Source of the DNA: Lentzea indica
Lineage (GTDB): Bacteria; Actinomycetota; Actinomycetes; Mycobacteriales; Pseudonocardiaceae
Direction: 5' to 3'
NCBI RefSeq assembly: GCF_012184385.1
Contig: NZ_VSRL01000056.1
Coordinates: forward strand, 1 to 42,197
DNA: 42,197 nt
In this document: in pieces, positions 18,184-25,486 of the stretch
Position numbering within the stretch: position 1 is the first letter of the stretch
Layout of the letters: each line of letters opens with the position of its first letter
The notes under the pieces: generated by a model
Seen by the model: only the letters and a program-made list of their open reading frames with translations
Told to the model about the DNA's origin: nothing
The model's database searches: none
Translations under genes and position numbers: made by a program

Positions 18184-18425
18184 AGGGGCGGAATCAGCCC
18201 GTTGAACGTCCGAGCCCCGCTGCAATGCGGGCACTCCCGCCCGTTGTCCACGGTCCGCGGCGCACCGCCGATGATCGCCAGCGTGGGCGCCGCGATGTAG
18301 CTCGCACCCCCGCACAGGTGACAGACCGTGCGCGGCTCGGGCGTGACGGCGAAGAGGTCGTCGGGGTCTTCCTCGTCCTCGAAGTCGTCGTCCTCGGCGA
18401 ACTCGTCCGCGTCGTCCTCACTCAT
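18180..18425 (-). CDS. Small acidic zinc-ribbon protein
   Basis: 81 residues from the ATG at 18425. The first 28 are almost all Asp and Glu (EDDADEFAEDDDFEDEEDP). The rest holds a CHLCGG ... CPHCSG pair, a four-cysteine zinc ribbon separated by about 30 residues. No named family is recognised. It begins five bases downstream of the stop of the phosphotransferase gene, so it is probably the last gene of a minus-strand operon with that gene and the GRDP-like gene. The acidic tail could mimic nucleic acid or mediate contact with a basic partner; this is speculation. Confidence 0.75.
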   Translation of the reverse strand: MSEDDADEFAEDDDFEDEEDPDDLFAVTPEPRTVCHLCGGASYIAAPTLAIIGGAPRTVDNGRECPHCSGARTFNGLIPPL

Positions 18426-18430
18426 GCCGA

Positions 18431-19234
18431 TCAACCTACTCGGTGCCGGGCCCACCGCTGCGCGACGTCCGCCAGCCCACGCGGCTTGCCCCGCTGAGCG
18501 TTGTACAGCCACACCCCGTAGACCGCCACGACGAACTCGTCGGGCACCTCGTCGTCGTGCGGTTCGTGTCCTGCGAGCATCAGTCTCAGATGCAGGAAAG
18601 CCCGGTCGACCCAAGGCTGCCCCTTGCGCGCCCACGCCCAGTCCACGATGCGAAGCCGGTCGCTCACCAGAACGTTCAGCGCGTGCAGATCGGTGTGCAG
18701 CAACGTGTCGCCCTTGGCGAGATCCAGTGCCTGCCGCTCCATCTCCCGGAACCGGTCGATGTGCTGCCGAGTCCACGGATCGACGCCTTCGGGGTCGATG
18801 CGCTGCCACGCCGACAGTTGCCGCCAGTGCTCCGCGAAGCTCGCCACCTTGGCGGGACACGGCGTGAGCTTCGCGTGCAGGTCGCTGACGGCATCGACGG
18901 TCGGAGTGACGTCCGGCGAACCGGGCGAGAAGTCCGGGTGCCGGCCGTCGACGTGCTCGAAGCCGAGCACCAGCCAGTTGCCCGTGTCGACGTGCCAGTG
19001 CAGCGCGGGGGCGATGTCGGGCAGGTGCGGGTGGACAGTGAGTTCGTTGCGGAGCATCCAGGCCGTGCGACTGGTGGCGCTGGTGGCCTTGCAGAAGAAG
19101 CGGCCGTGCGCCGTGTCGAGCGCGGCGGTGAAGTCGGAGTTGACGCCGCCGGTGACCCGCTCGGACGCGGAGACCCTGCCGGTGCGCCGCGCGACCGCGT
19201 CCCGAACCTCGGCGGGCAGGTCTTCCCAGCGCAT
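18431..19234 (-). CDS. APH-family phosphotransferase
   Basis: 267 residues with an aminoglycoside-phosphotransferase/choline-kinase fold. The catalytic loop reads LLHTDLHALNVLVSD (Brenner motif HxDxxxxN), followed by the metal-binding Asp in RIVDWAWARKG. The N-terminal lobe has SDFTAALDTAHGRFFCKATS, supplying the ATP-binding lysine. Such enzymes phosphorylate antibiotics or small metabolites; this member is far from known resistance enzymes and its substrate is open. The ATG overlaps the stop of the upstream GRDP-like gene (TGATG), so the two are translationally coupled. Confidence 0.88.
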   Translation of the reverse strand: MRWEDLPAEVRDAVARRTGRVSASERVTGGVNSDFTAALDTAHGRFFCKATSATSRTAWMLRNELTVHPHLPDIAPALHWHVDTGNWLVLGFEHVDGRHPDFSPGSPDVTPTVDAVSDLHAKLTPCPAKVASFAEHWRQLSAWQRIDPEGVDPWTRQHIDRFREMERQALDLAKGDTLLHTDLHALNVLVSDRLRIVDWAWARKGQPWVDRAFLHLRLMLAGHEPHDDEVPDEFVVAVYGVWLYNAQRGKPRGLADVAQRWARHRVG

Positions 19235-19704
19235 CAGGCTCCTCGGTGGGGCGGGATCGGCGGCGGATCGTCGTGGCAACCGCTGGCGCACCCGTGGCAC
19301 TTGTCGGTGTCGCACCGGCCGGGACCTTCCCACAGCTCGATGTCGACTTCATAGCCGGACGCGATGATCGCCGCCACCGTGTCGACCATCTCCACCTTTG
19401 GGGGATCGCTCGGCTGATCGGTCGGAACGTGGTGGATGAATCGTCCCGCGACCCGATGGCAGAACTCCGCGTACTCCCGCGTGTACAGCAGGAACGCGTG
19501 CCATCCCACGTCCACGTGCCAGCTCGGCGACAGAGGTACTCCGCGGTTGTCCGCGCACGCCTTGAGGAACGCGAGCGCCTGGTCCACCACCCGTTCCGCG
19601 AGTGCGAGGTTGAAGCCGTGGTCGGTCCTGACTCGAGCGACGAGGCGGTCGAAGAAGGCAGGCGAGACGAGCGTGCGGGCGCGTTGTTGTTGCTGAACGT
19701 GCAT
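19234..19704 (-). CDS. GRDP-like (PF07173-type) hypothetical protein
   Basis: 156 residues from the ATG at 19704, which is preceded by GGAGAGGA. The core pattern is HVDVGWHAFLLYTREYAEFC followed by GRFIHHVP, close to the bacterial relatives of plant glycine-rich-domain proteins. The histidines, tryptophan and cysteine suggest a metal site. The C-terminus is rich in Cys and His (CDTDKCHGCASGCHDDPPP), an additional potential metal-binding tail. It is the first gene of the operon with the APH kinase and the zinc-ribbon protein. Function is unknown. The family assignment is from memory of the motif. Confidence 0.7.
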   Translation of the reverse strand: MHVQQQQRARTLVSPAFFDRLVARVRTDHGFNLALAERVVDQALAFLKACADNRGVPLSPSWHVDVGWHAFLLYTREYAEFCHRVAGRFIHHVPTDQPSDPPKVEMVDTVAAIIASGYEVDIELWEGPGRCDTDKCHGCASGCHDDPPPIPPHRGA

Positions 19705-19870
19705 GGGATGTCCTCTCCGGAAGCCGATGTGACCAGTGAACGCGGCGGTGTCGTTCGGTGGCAGTCGCACAGTCAGCCCTGGTGAAAGCACAAGAGTCTC
19801 AGGGGTCCCACGTCCGTCCCACTTACCGGACCGCCGTTTTGGAGGCGAACGAAGCGCTACCGTCAGTGAT

Positions 19871-21196
19871 GTGGAGAACGTGGCGTTGCGCGCGTTGCTC
19901 GCCGAGGCAGGCTTGAGCAACTGCGCGCTGGCCCGCGCGATCGTCACGATGGGCGCCAAGGAGGGAGTGCACCTCGGCACGACGACGTCGGTCAAACGGA
20001 TGTTGGAAGGCGCCCAACCACGCTGGCCGGTACCTCGAATAGTTGCGAAAGTGCTGACCAGCCGCCTCGGCTATCAGGTGCGTACCGAAGACTGCGGGTT
20101 CGCTGACCGAAGCCCGGTCGACGACACGTTCGACGGGTTCGCGTGCGCGCCGACCATCGATGGCACGATCACGATCGTGGCTGAGCTATCCGGGCGCGAC
20201 CTGAACCGGCGGAACTTTCTGATGGGGTCCGCTTTCACCGCGGCGGCGTTCGCCCAGCCTGCCTGGCTCGCGCTCACCATGGCGCCGGCTCACGCAGAAG
20301 GCGCGCGGGTCGGCTCGGCTGATGTCGAGGCCATGTCGATGATGGTCCGGCAGTTCGAGCAGATGCACCGGCGGCATGGTGGCGGCATCACGCGGCCTCT
20401 GGTGGTGCAATTCCTGCACCACCAAGCACAAGCGGCGTTGCGTGGCACATACACCGAGCGCGTTGGCCGCGAGCTCTGTTCCGTTGTGGCTGAGGCGACC
20501 TGGCTCGCCGGGCTCAACAGCGTGGACAGCGGCCGGCACGCGCTGGGACAGCAGTACTACACCCAGGCCCTCAACCTGACGCGGCAAGCCGGTGACACCC
20601 TTTACGCCGCCAACGTTCTCGGTGAGATGAGCCGGGTGACGATCGAAGTCGCCCAGAACCCCAGCGACGCACAGCACGCCGCGGCGCTGGCCCGGTCCGC
20701 TCTCCAGCTCGCCAATGGCGACGCCACTCCGGCCCTCGGCGCCTACCTGCACGCCATCGAGGCGCGCGGTCTTGCTCTTCTCGGTGACGCTAAAGGCACC
20801 AAGGAAGCGCTGGACAACGCCCAACGCTCGTTCGACCGCGACGGCACCGAACCTGACTGGCTGAGCTTCTACGGCGAGTCCGACCTGATGTCCGACATCG
20901 GCCAGTGCCTGCGCGACACCGGCCGTCCGCAGCAAGGCGTCGCCCTCTTGGAGCGCGCTCTGAACACCCTCCCCGAACATCGCGTGACGGCGCGCGCCAA
21001 GACGCAGATCCACATCGCTGCGGCGTACGTGGAACTCCGCGACTACGAGAAGGCCGACCAGGTGACCGCTGAGGCACTGGCCGCGATCGGTCCGTTGTCG
21101 TCGTCCAGGATCGTCGAACGCGTGAAGGGCCTGCGGCGCCGCGCCGACCGCCGCCACAACGATCTCGATGAGCGCATCGCCGACTTCCTCAACTAG
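19871..21196 (+). CDS. XRE-like transcriptional regulator with TPR domain
   Basis: 441 residues from the GTG at 19871. An N-terminal helix-turn-helix-like region (ALRALLAEAGLSNCALARAI, then GTTTSVKRMLEGAQPRWPVP) is followed by a linker. Tetratricopeptide helices then run to the end (YYTQALNLTRQAGDTLYAAN, LARSALQLANGDATPALGAY, ALNTLPEHRVTARAKTQIHI). This layout is common in streptomycete and pseudonocardial regulators. Between the parts is RRNFLMGSAFTAAAFAQPAW, which looks like a twin-arginine signal but sits about 115 residues inside the protein, so it is unlikely to be exported. There is no ribosome site, and TACCGT lies about eight bases upstream, so leaderless initiation is plausible. Confidence 0.82.
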   Translation: MENVALRALLAEAGLSNCALARAIVTMGAKEGVHLGTTTSVKRMLEGAQPRWPVPRIVAKVLTSRLGYQVRTEDCGFADRSPVDDTFDGFACAPTIDGTITIVAELSGRDLNRRNFLMGSAFTAAAFAQPAWLALTMAPAHAEGARVGSADVEAMSMMVRQFEQMHRRHGGGITRPLVVQFLHHQAQAALRGTYTERVGRELCSVVAEATWLAGLNSVDSGRHALGQQYYTQALNLTRQAGDTLYAANVLGEMSRVTIEVAQNPSDAQHAAALARSALQLANGDATPALGAYLHAIEARGLALLGDAKGTKEALDNAQRSFDRDGTEPDWLSFYGESDLMSDIGQCLRDTGRPQQGVALLERALNTLPEHRVTARAKTQIHIAAAYVELRDYEKADQVTAEALAAIGPLSSSRIVERVKGLRRRADRRHNDLDERIADFLN

Positions 21197-21551
21197 GCCG
21201 AGAGGCCCTCGCCCGCGAAGCCCACCGCGGGTCCAACGTGCCCAGCAGCTCCTCCTGCCGCCGGAACGCGGTGAACCGCTGCTCCTCGCCCTCCACGGGA
21301 TGCCGCACGGCCCACCCGTACGCCATCGTCCATGTGACCTCGTACAGAGCCCAGTACAGGATCTCGTCGAGCTCGCGGGTCTCCTTCGCGAACAGTCGCT
21401 GCCCGCGTTCGTAGGCCACCAGCCGGTACGTCGGTCCCTCCGAGACCTCGATGAACGGGTGGCCGCCGTCGAAGTTCTCGAATCCGACCATCCAGGTCGC
21501 GCCGATCTGCTGCCCCAGGGCTTCCAGCCGGGCGGCGAGGTCCGGACTCAC
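21189..21551 (-). CDS. Imm63 family immunity protein
   Basis: 120 residues. The pattern PFIEVSEGPTYRLVAYERGQ, then TRELDEILYWALYEVTWTMA and RRQEELLGTLDPRW matches immunity protein family 63, which protects against polymorphic contact-dependent or secreted toxins. No toxin gene with WXG, LXG or RHS features is found next to it, so it is an orphan here. The GTG start overlaps the stop of the HxlR gene by four bases (GTGA), implying co-translation. The stop overlaps the end of the convergent TPR-regulator gene. Confidence 0.8.
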   Translation of the reverse strand: MSPDLAARLEALGQQIGATWMVGFENFDGGHPFIEVSEGPTYRLVAYERGQRLFAKETRELDEILYWALYEVTWTMAYGWAVRHPVEGEEQRFTAFRRQEELLGTLDPRWASRARASRPS

Positions 21552-21982
21552 GACGCCGCCGGAGTCGCAGCGGACCGGGTCAGTGACTCCAAATCCGCCT
21601 CCTCACCGCAGTGCGTGCACACGACGCGTGGCTCCAGCACGTGGCCGCACGAGTGCTCGTTCACGAGCGGGAGGGGGCCCTCGGTCACGTAGGCGTCGCC
21701 CCACTCCTTGAGCATCAGCAGCACGTTGTGCAGCGCGCGCCCCGAGTCGGTCAGGTGGTACTCGTGCCGTGGCGGGTGGTCGGAGTACTGGCGCTTTTCC
21801 AGCACGCCGGCGGCGACCAGCTTCTTCAGCCGTGCGGCGAGCACGTCGCGGGACGCGCCGGTGTTCGCGGCGATCTGGTCGAAGCGGGTGTTGCCGAAGA
21901 AGACCTCGCGCAACGCCAGCAGTGACCAGCGCTCGCCCACGACCTCCAGTGCGTTCGCCACGGAGCAGGTTCGGGGGGTCAT
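21548..21982 (-). CDS. HxlR-family transcriptional regulator
   Basis: 144 residues. A winged helix with the HxlR signature: CSVANALEVVGERWSLLALR at the N-terminus, then FDQIAANTGASRDVLAARLKKL, YSDHPPRHEYHLTDSG and LMLKEWGD. A C-terminal extension carries CGHVLEPRVVCTHCGEE, which has a potential zinc site. It is divergent from an SDR gene at 22062 with two similar operator-like sites between. It most likely controls that SDR and its own operon, which includes the Imm63 gene. HxlR proteins often respond to aldehydes or oxidative/quinone stress. Confidence 0.92.
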   Translation of the reverse strand: MTPRTCSVANALEVVGERWSLLALREVFFGNTRFDQIAANTGASRDVLAARLKKLVAAGVLEKRQYSDHPPRHEYHLTDSGRALHNVLLMLKEWGDAYVTEGPLPLVNEHSCGHVLEPRVVCTHCGEEADLESLTRSAATPAAS

Positions 21983-22000
21983 GTGACCATCCTAGCAGTG

Positions 22001-22049
22001 AGTTGGCAAATCCAACTTACGGCGCTAGGGTGAGTTTGAGAATCCAACC
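22001..22049 (+). promoter_or_regulatory. SDR promoter with two HxlR-type operator copies
   Basis: A promoter with -35 TTGGCA (22003-22008), a 17-bp spacer and -10 TAGGGT (22026-22031) reads towards the SDR gene. Two related sites overlap it: AGTTGGCAAATCCAACT (22001-22017, perfect 6-bp dyad) and AGTTTGAGAATCCAACC (22033-22049), spaced 32 bp apart, about three helical turns. The first covers the -35 element and the second covers the start point. This fits repression by a dimeric regulator, presumably the adjacent HxlR protein. Confidence 0.7.
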
Positions 22050-22061
22050 TAGGAGGTAGTG

Positions 22062-22718
22062 GTGGACATCAACGGGGCAGTGGTGCTGGTGACCGGGGCC
22101 AACCGCGGGCTCGGTCGTGCGTTCGCGCAGGAGTTCGCGAAGCGCGGGGCGAAGGTGTACGCCGGTGCGCGGAATCCGGCGTCCGTTGTGGACGAAGGCG
22201 TCATCCCGGTCCAGCTGGACGTGACCGACGACGCGTCCGTCGAGGCCGCGGCGAAGGAGCTCGGCGACGTCTCGATCGTGATCAACAACGCCGGAGTGCT
22301 CGTCGCGGGGGAAGATGTTGACAGCATCAAGGCAGAATTCGAGGTCAACTTCTTCGGGATCGTCCGCACGACGGACGCGTTCGCACCCATTCTGAAAGCC
22401 AATGGCGGCGGTGCGATCGTCAACGTGCTGAGCATCCTGTCGTTCCTCGGCCGCCCGGCCTGGCGCGGTTACGCGGCGTCGAAGGCGGCGGGGTGGTCGC
22501 TGACCAAGTCGACGCGGGAAGCGTTGCGGGAACAGGGAACCAACGTCATCGCCGTGCACGCCGGCTTCATCGACACGGACATGACGACGGGCATCGACGC
22601 GCCCAAGATCACGACCAAGTCCGTTGTTTCCCAAGTGCTGCAAGCGATTCAGAATGGTGATGACGAGGTGCTCGCCGACGACCGCACTCGTGCCGTGAAG
22701 GCCGCACTGGCCTCTTGA
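22062..22718 (+). CDS. Short-chain dehydrogenase/reductase (SDR)
   Basis: 218 residues. NAD(P)-binding TGANRGLGRAFA, the structural NNAG (IVINNAGVL), catalytic Ser in NVLSILSFL and the YAASKAA pair Tyr-x3-Lys are present. GTG codons at 22059 and 22062 are both possible; the second is chosen because AGGAGG ends five bases before it. It is an oxidoreductase of unknown substrate, divergent from an HxlR regulator, an arrangement common for genes handling reactive carbonyls or quinones. No further genes clearly belong to its transcript; the multicopper oxidase starts 140 bp downstream with its own leader. Confidence 0.9.
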   Translation: MDINGAVVLVTGANRGLGRAFAQEFAKRGAKVYAGARNPASVVDEGVIPVQLDVTDDASVEAAAKELGDVSIVINNAGVLVAGEDVDSIKAEFEVNFFGIVRTTDAFAPILKANGGGAIVNVLSILSFLGRPAWRGYAASKAAGWSLTKSTREALREQGTNVIAVHAGFIDTDMTTGIDAPKITTKSVVSQVLQAIQNGDDEVLADDRTRAVKAALAS

Positions 22719-22760
22719 GACGGTCGGCTCTGCACACATGAGCCGGTCTCGGAACTAGGT

Positions 22761-22855
22761 GTTCCCCCTGAGCGCCCGGCGTAGGTTTCCGCCGCATCCA
22801 CACCGCCGCGGGAGCGTTCTCACGATCGCCTCCGCCTTGGGGCGCTTAGGGGAAC
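22761..22855 (+). repeat. Inverted repeat in the leader of the multicopper oxidase gene
   Basis: Arms GTTCCCCCTGAGCGCCC (22761-22777) and GGGCGCTTAGGGGAAC (22840-22855) are complementary with one mismatch and one bulge. They are separated by about 62 bases. The right arm includes the purine-rich ribosome-binding region of the ATG at 22860. GGAAC-TAGGT-GTTCC (22751-22765) forms a smaller dyad at the left end. It could be an RNA structure that hides the ribosome site, or a DNA operator. Confidence 0.5.
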
Positions 22856-22859
22856 AGCG

Positions 22860-24317
22860 ATGCTCAACAGACGAGGTGTGCTCGCCGCGGGAGGAATCGC
22901 GGCCGGCGTGTTCGGCGTGCCGAAGCTGCTCGCACCGGCAGAAGGTCATGAGGGCTCGACGCACGGCGAGCACACGTTCCAGGAGTCGAAGACGTTGTCC
23001 GGTCCCAGACCGGAGATAGTGCCGTGGACACGCCCGATGCCCGTGCCGCCCGTGCTCAAACCACTGGTGTCCACACCGAAGCAGGAGATCTACCAGCTCT
23101 CGATCGAACGCACGACCGCCGAGATCCTGCCCGGCCTGCGGTCGCCGGTCCTGGGCTTCGGCGGTCAGTTCGTCGGCCCGACGATCAGGGCGAAGACGGG
23201 CCGCAAGACCCTGATCATGGTCCAGAACAAGATGGACGAGGCCGCCAACGTCCACCTGCACGGCGGCCACGTGCCAGCCGAGCACGACGGTCACCCGAAG
23301 GACCTCGTCGATCCCGGCCGCACCCGTCTCTACCTCTACCCGAACTCCCAGCAGGGCACGACGCTCTGGTACCACGACCACAGCCACGGCACCGAGGCGC
23401 AGCACGTCTACTTAGGACTGCACGGTGCCTACGTGATCGACGACGACTCCGAACGCGGGCTGAACCTGCCGTCCGGCGCCTACGACGTCCCGATCATGCT
23501 GCGCGACATCCAGTTCGACGACAGCGGCAACATCGTGGTCTTCGACGACCCGTCCAAACGCACGGTCGTGCTCGCGAACGGCGTGCCCCAGCCCTACTTC
23601 GAGGTCGCCGCCCGCAAGTACCGCTTCCGTCTGATCAACACCGCCAACCAGCGCGTCTTCAAGCTCAGGCTGACCGGCGACAGGTTCACCCGCATCGGCT
23701 CCGACGGCGGCCTGTTCGCCAACTCGATGGAGGCGGAGGAACTGACCCTCTCCTCAGCGGAACGCGCCGACGTCGTCATCGACTTCTCGAAGTACCCGGT
23801 CGGTTCCCACGTCGTCCTGACCGACGAGGTGGGCGGCGAGATCCTCCGCTTCGACGTGGTCCGCCGCGCCTCTGACCCGAGCCGCGTGCCCGCCGTCCTG
23901 CGTCTGCTGCCGGCGCTGCCACTCTCCACAGTGGATCGCGAGGTCGACCTGGCGTTCGTCTTCAAGCCCAACGAGCGGCCGGACGGCGTGATCAACGGCA
24001 AGGTCTTCGACATGGACCGCGTCGACTTCACCGTCAAACGCGGCGCCACCGAGACCTGGCTCATCAAGAGTTCCGACCCGACCGGCGTCAAGCACAACTT
24101 CCACCTGCACCTGGTGCAGTTCCGCGTGCTGGAACGCAACGGCGGCCCGCCCCTGCCCAGCGACGCGGGCCTCAAGGACACCATCCCGATCACGGCGGGG
24201 GAGACGGTGAAGGTGCAGGCGACCTTCACCGGCTACACCGGCCGCTACGTCTACCACTGCCACTTCCTCGAACACTCGTGGATCGGCATGATGGCGCAGC
24301 TGGAGATCGTCCCCTAG
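22860..24317 (+). CDS. Tat-exported multicopper oxidase
   Basis: 485 residues. N-terminal LNRRGVLAAGGIAAGVFG is a twin-arginine signal peptide. The copper sites are intact: HLHGGH near 132, WYHDHSHG near 170, HNFHLHLVQF near 410 and HCHFLEHSWIGMM near 466. The last holds the type 1 Cys with an axial Met and the HCH of the trinuclear centre. Three cupredoxin domains give a CueO/CotA-like laccase that oxidises Cu(I), phenols or metals at O2 expense outside the cell. A HxxxHGxH stretch near residues 30-36 (HEGSTHGEH) may add metal binding. No copper regulator is adjacent. Confidence 0.93.
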   Translation: MLNRRGVLAAGGIAAGVFGVPKLLAPAEGHEGSTHGEHTFQESKTLSGPRPEIVPWTRPMPVPPVLKPLVSTPKQEIYQLSIERTTAEILPGLRSPVLGFGGQFVGPTIRAKTGRKTLIMVQNKMDEAANVHLHGGHVPAEHDGHPKDLVDPGRTRLYLYPNSQQGTTLWYHDHSHGTEAQHVYLGLHGAYVIDDDSERGLNLPSGAYDVPIMLRDIQFDDSGNIVVFDDPSKRTVVLANGVPQPYFEVAARKYRFRLINTANQRVFKLRLTGDRFTRIGSDGGLFANSMEAEELTLSSAERADVVIDFSKYPVGSHVVLTDEVGGEILRFDVVRRASDPSRVPAVLRLLPALPLSTVDREVDLAFVFKPNERPDGVINGKVFDMDRVDFTVKRGATETWLIKSSDPTGVKHNFHLHLVQFRVLERNGGPPLPSDAGLKDTIPITAGETVKVQATFTGYTGRYVYHCHFLEHSWIGMMAQLEIVP

Positions 24318-24321
24318 CCGC

Positions 24322-24825
24322 TCACCGGGCAAGCTCCCACACCACGTCCACCCCCACGCGGCTGCCGAACGCGGGTTCGCGCGGCGGCGTGCGACGGCCG
24401 ATCTCGGTGAACCCGAGGCGCCGCGGCACGCCGCCGCTCGCGATGTTGGCTTCGTCGTGCCAGATCTGCACTCTGTGCACGCCGTCCAGCGCGAAGGCGA
24501 ACTCGACCAGTTCCGCGGCTGCGGCCGTGGCGTGGCCGCGGCCGGTGTGCGCGGGATGCAACCAGTAGCCGATCTCCACGAGGTCGGGGTGGCCGGTGCG
24601 GTCCGCGCCGGCCATGCCGACGATCGCGTCATCGACGATGATGGCGTGGTTGAACAGCGTTCCGCTCTCCCAGCCGTCCGCCGACGCGGTGAGAAACCCG
24701 GCGACGCTGGAAGAGTCGTAGTCGTCGGTGGCCCACGACGCCCACGGTCGCAGATGCGCGAGCGACTCCCTGACGACCCGCAGCAACTCCGCCGCGTCGG
24801 CGTCACGCACCTTCCGAAGCCTCAT
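24322..24825 (-). CDS. GNAT family N-acetyltransferase
   Basis: 167 residues with the RimJ/RimL-type GNAT pattern. It starts MRLRKVRDADAAELL. The acetyl-CoA binding region reads EIGYWLHPAHTGRGHAT (pyrophosphate-binding loop), then VQIWHDEANIASGGVPRRLG. It acetylates an amine, either a protein N-terminus or a small molecule; the substrate is unknown. The ATG lies inside the 3' end of the upstream dihydrofolate-reductase-like gene (23-base overlap), so the two are translated from one message. It ends four bases from the stop of the convergent multicopper oxidase. Confidence 0.9.
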   Translation of the reverse strand: MRLRKVRDADAAELLRVVRESLAHLRPWASWATDDYDSSSVAGFLTASADGWESGTLFNHAIIVDDAIVGMAGADRTGHPDLVEIGYWLHPAHTGRGHATAAAAELVEFAFALDGVHRVQIWHDEANIASGGVPRRLGFTEIGRRTPPREPAFGSRVGVDVVWELAR

Positions 24826-25399
24826 ACTTGACTTTGTAGCGCAGGTGCGTCACCGAGATGCTCTCCACGACGGAAATCGGCCCCTCCAGCTCGTATCCCT
24901 TGCCGGGCGCGAAGAACGGCGTGCCTCCACCGAGGATCACCGGCACCAGGTCGAGGAAGATCTCGTCCAGCAGCCCCGCGTCGATGGCCTGCCGCGCGAC
25001 CTCGCCGGAGTTCAGGCCGACGCCCTTGTCGCCCGCCTTCGCCTGGGCGATCTCGATCGCCTTCTCGATGCCTTCGCTGCAGAACGTGAAGTGCTCGTTG
25101 TCCTCCAACGGCCGGTGGGTGAGCACGACGGTGTGCACGCCCAACGGGTGCTGGCCGCCCCAGCCGTTGGTGAAGTCGTAGAGCTTGCGTCCCACCACCA
25201 GCGCGCCGGTCGACTGGATCAGCCCGCTGAAGTGGGCGGCGCTGGCCGGCGTCAGGCTGAACGTCATCGCGCCCGTCGGCACCGTGAACGCCACGTCGCC
25301 GGCCTCGTACCAGCGGAAAAGCTTGTCGAAGCCGGAGAACTCCGGGCCGGAGACGTAGCCGTCGATCGAGGTGCTGGCGCCCGTGTAGACCTTGCCCAT
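24803..25399 (-). CDS. Dihydrofolate reductase family protein (RibD C-terminal type)
   Basis: 198 residues from the ATG at 25399, which is preceded by GGGAGG. The fold is the RibD_C/DHFR-like reductase: KVYTGASTSIDGYVSGP at the N-terminus, GALVVGRKLYD, HTVVLTHR, VGLNSGEVARQAIDAGLLDE and LDLVPVILGGGTPFF. Members are NADPH-dependent and usually of unknown substrate; this is not a folate enzyme by sequence. It is followed by an overlapping GNAT gene and preceded by an 87-bp gap from the ornithine-cyclodeaminase-like gene on the same strand. Confidence 0.88.
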   Translation of the reverse strand: MGKVYTGASTSIDGYVSGPEFSGFDKLFRWYEAGDVAFTVPTGAMTFSLTPASAAHFSGLIQSTGALVVGRKLYDFTNGWGGQHPLGVHTVVLTHRPLEDNEHFTFCSEGIEKAIEIAQAKAGDKGVGLNSGEVARQAIDAGLLDEIFLDLVPVILGGGTPFFAPGKGYELEGPISVVESISVTHLRYKVKYEASEGA

Positions 25400-25486
25400 T
25401 TTCTGTGCCTCCCTGTGTGTGTCCGTCACCCAGAAGTCGAACGAGCGACACGGATGTCGACGGGCCTCGGGGAGTCACATACCGGC

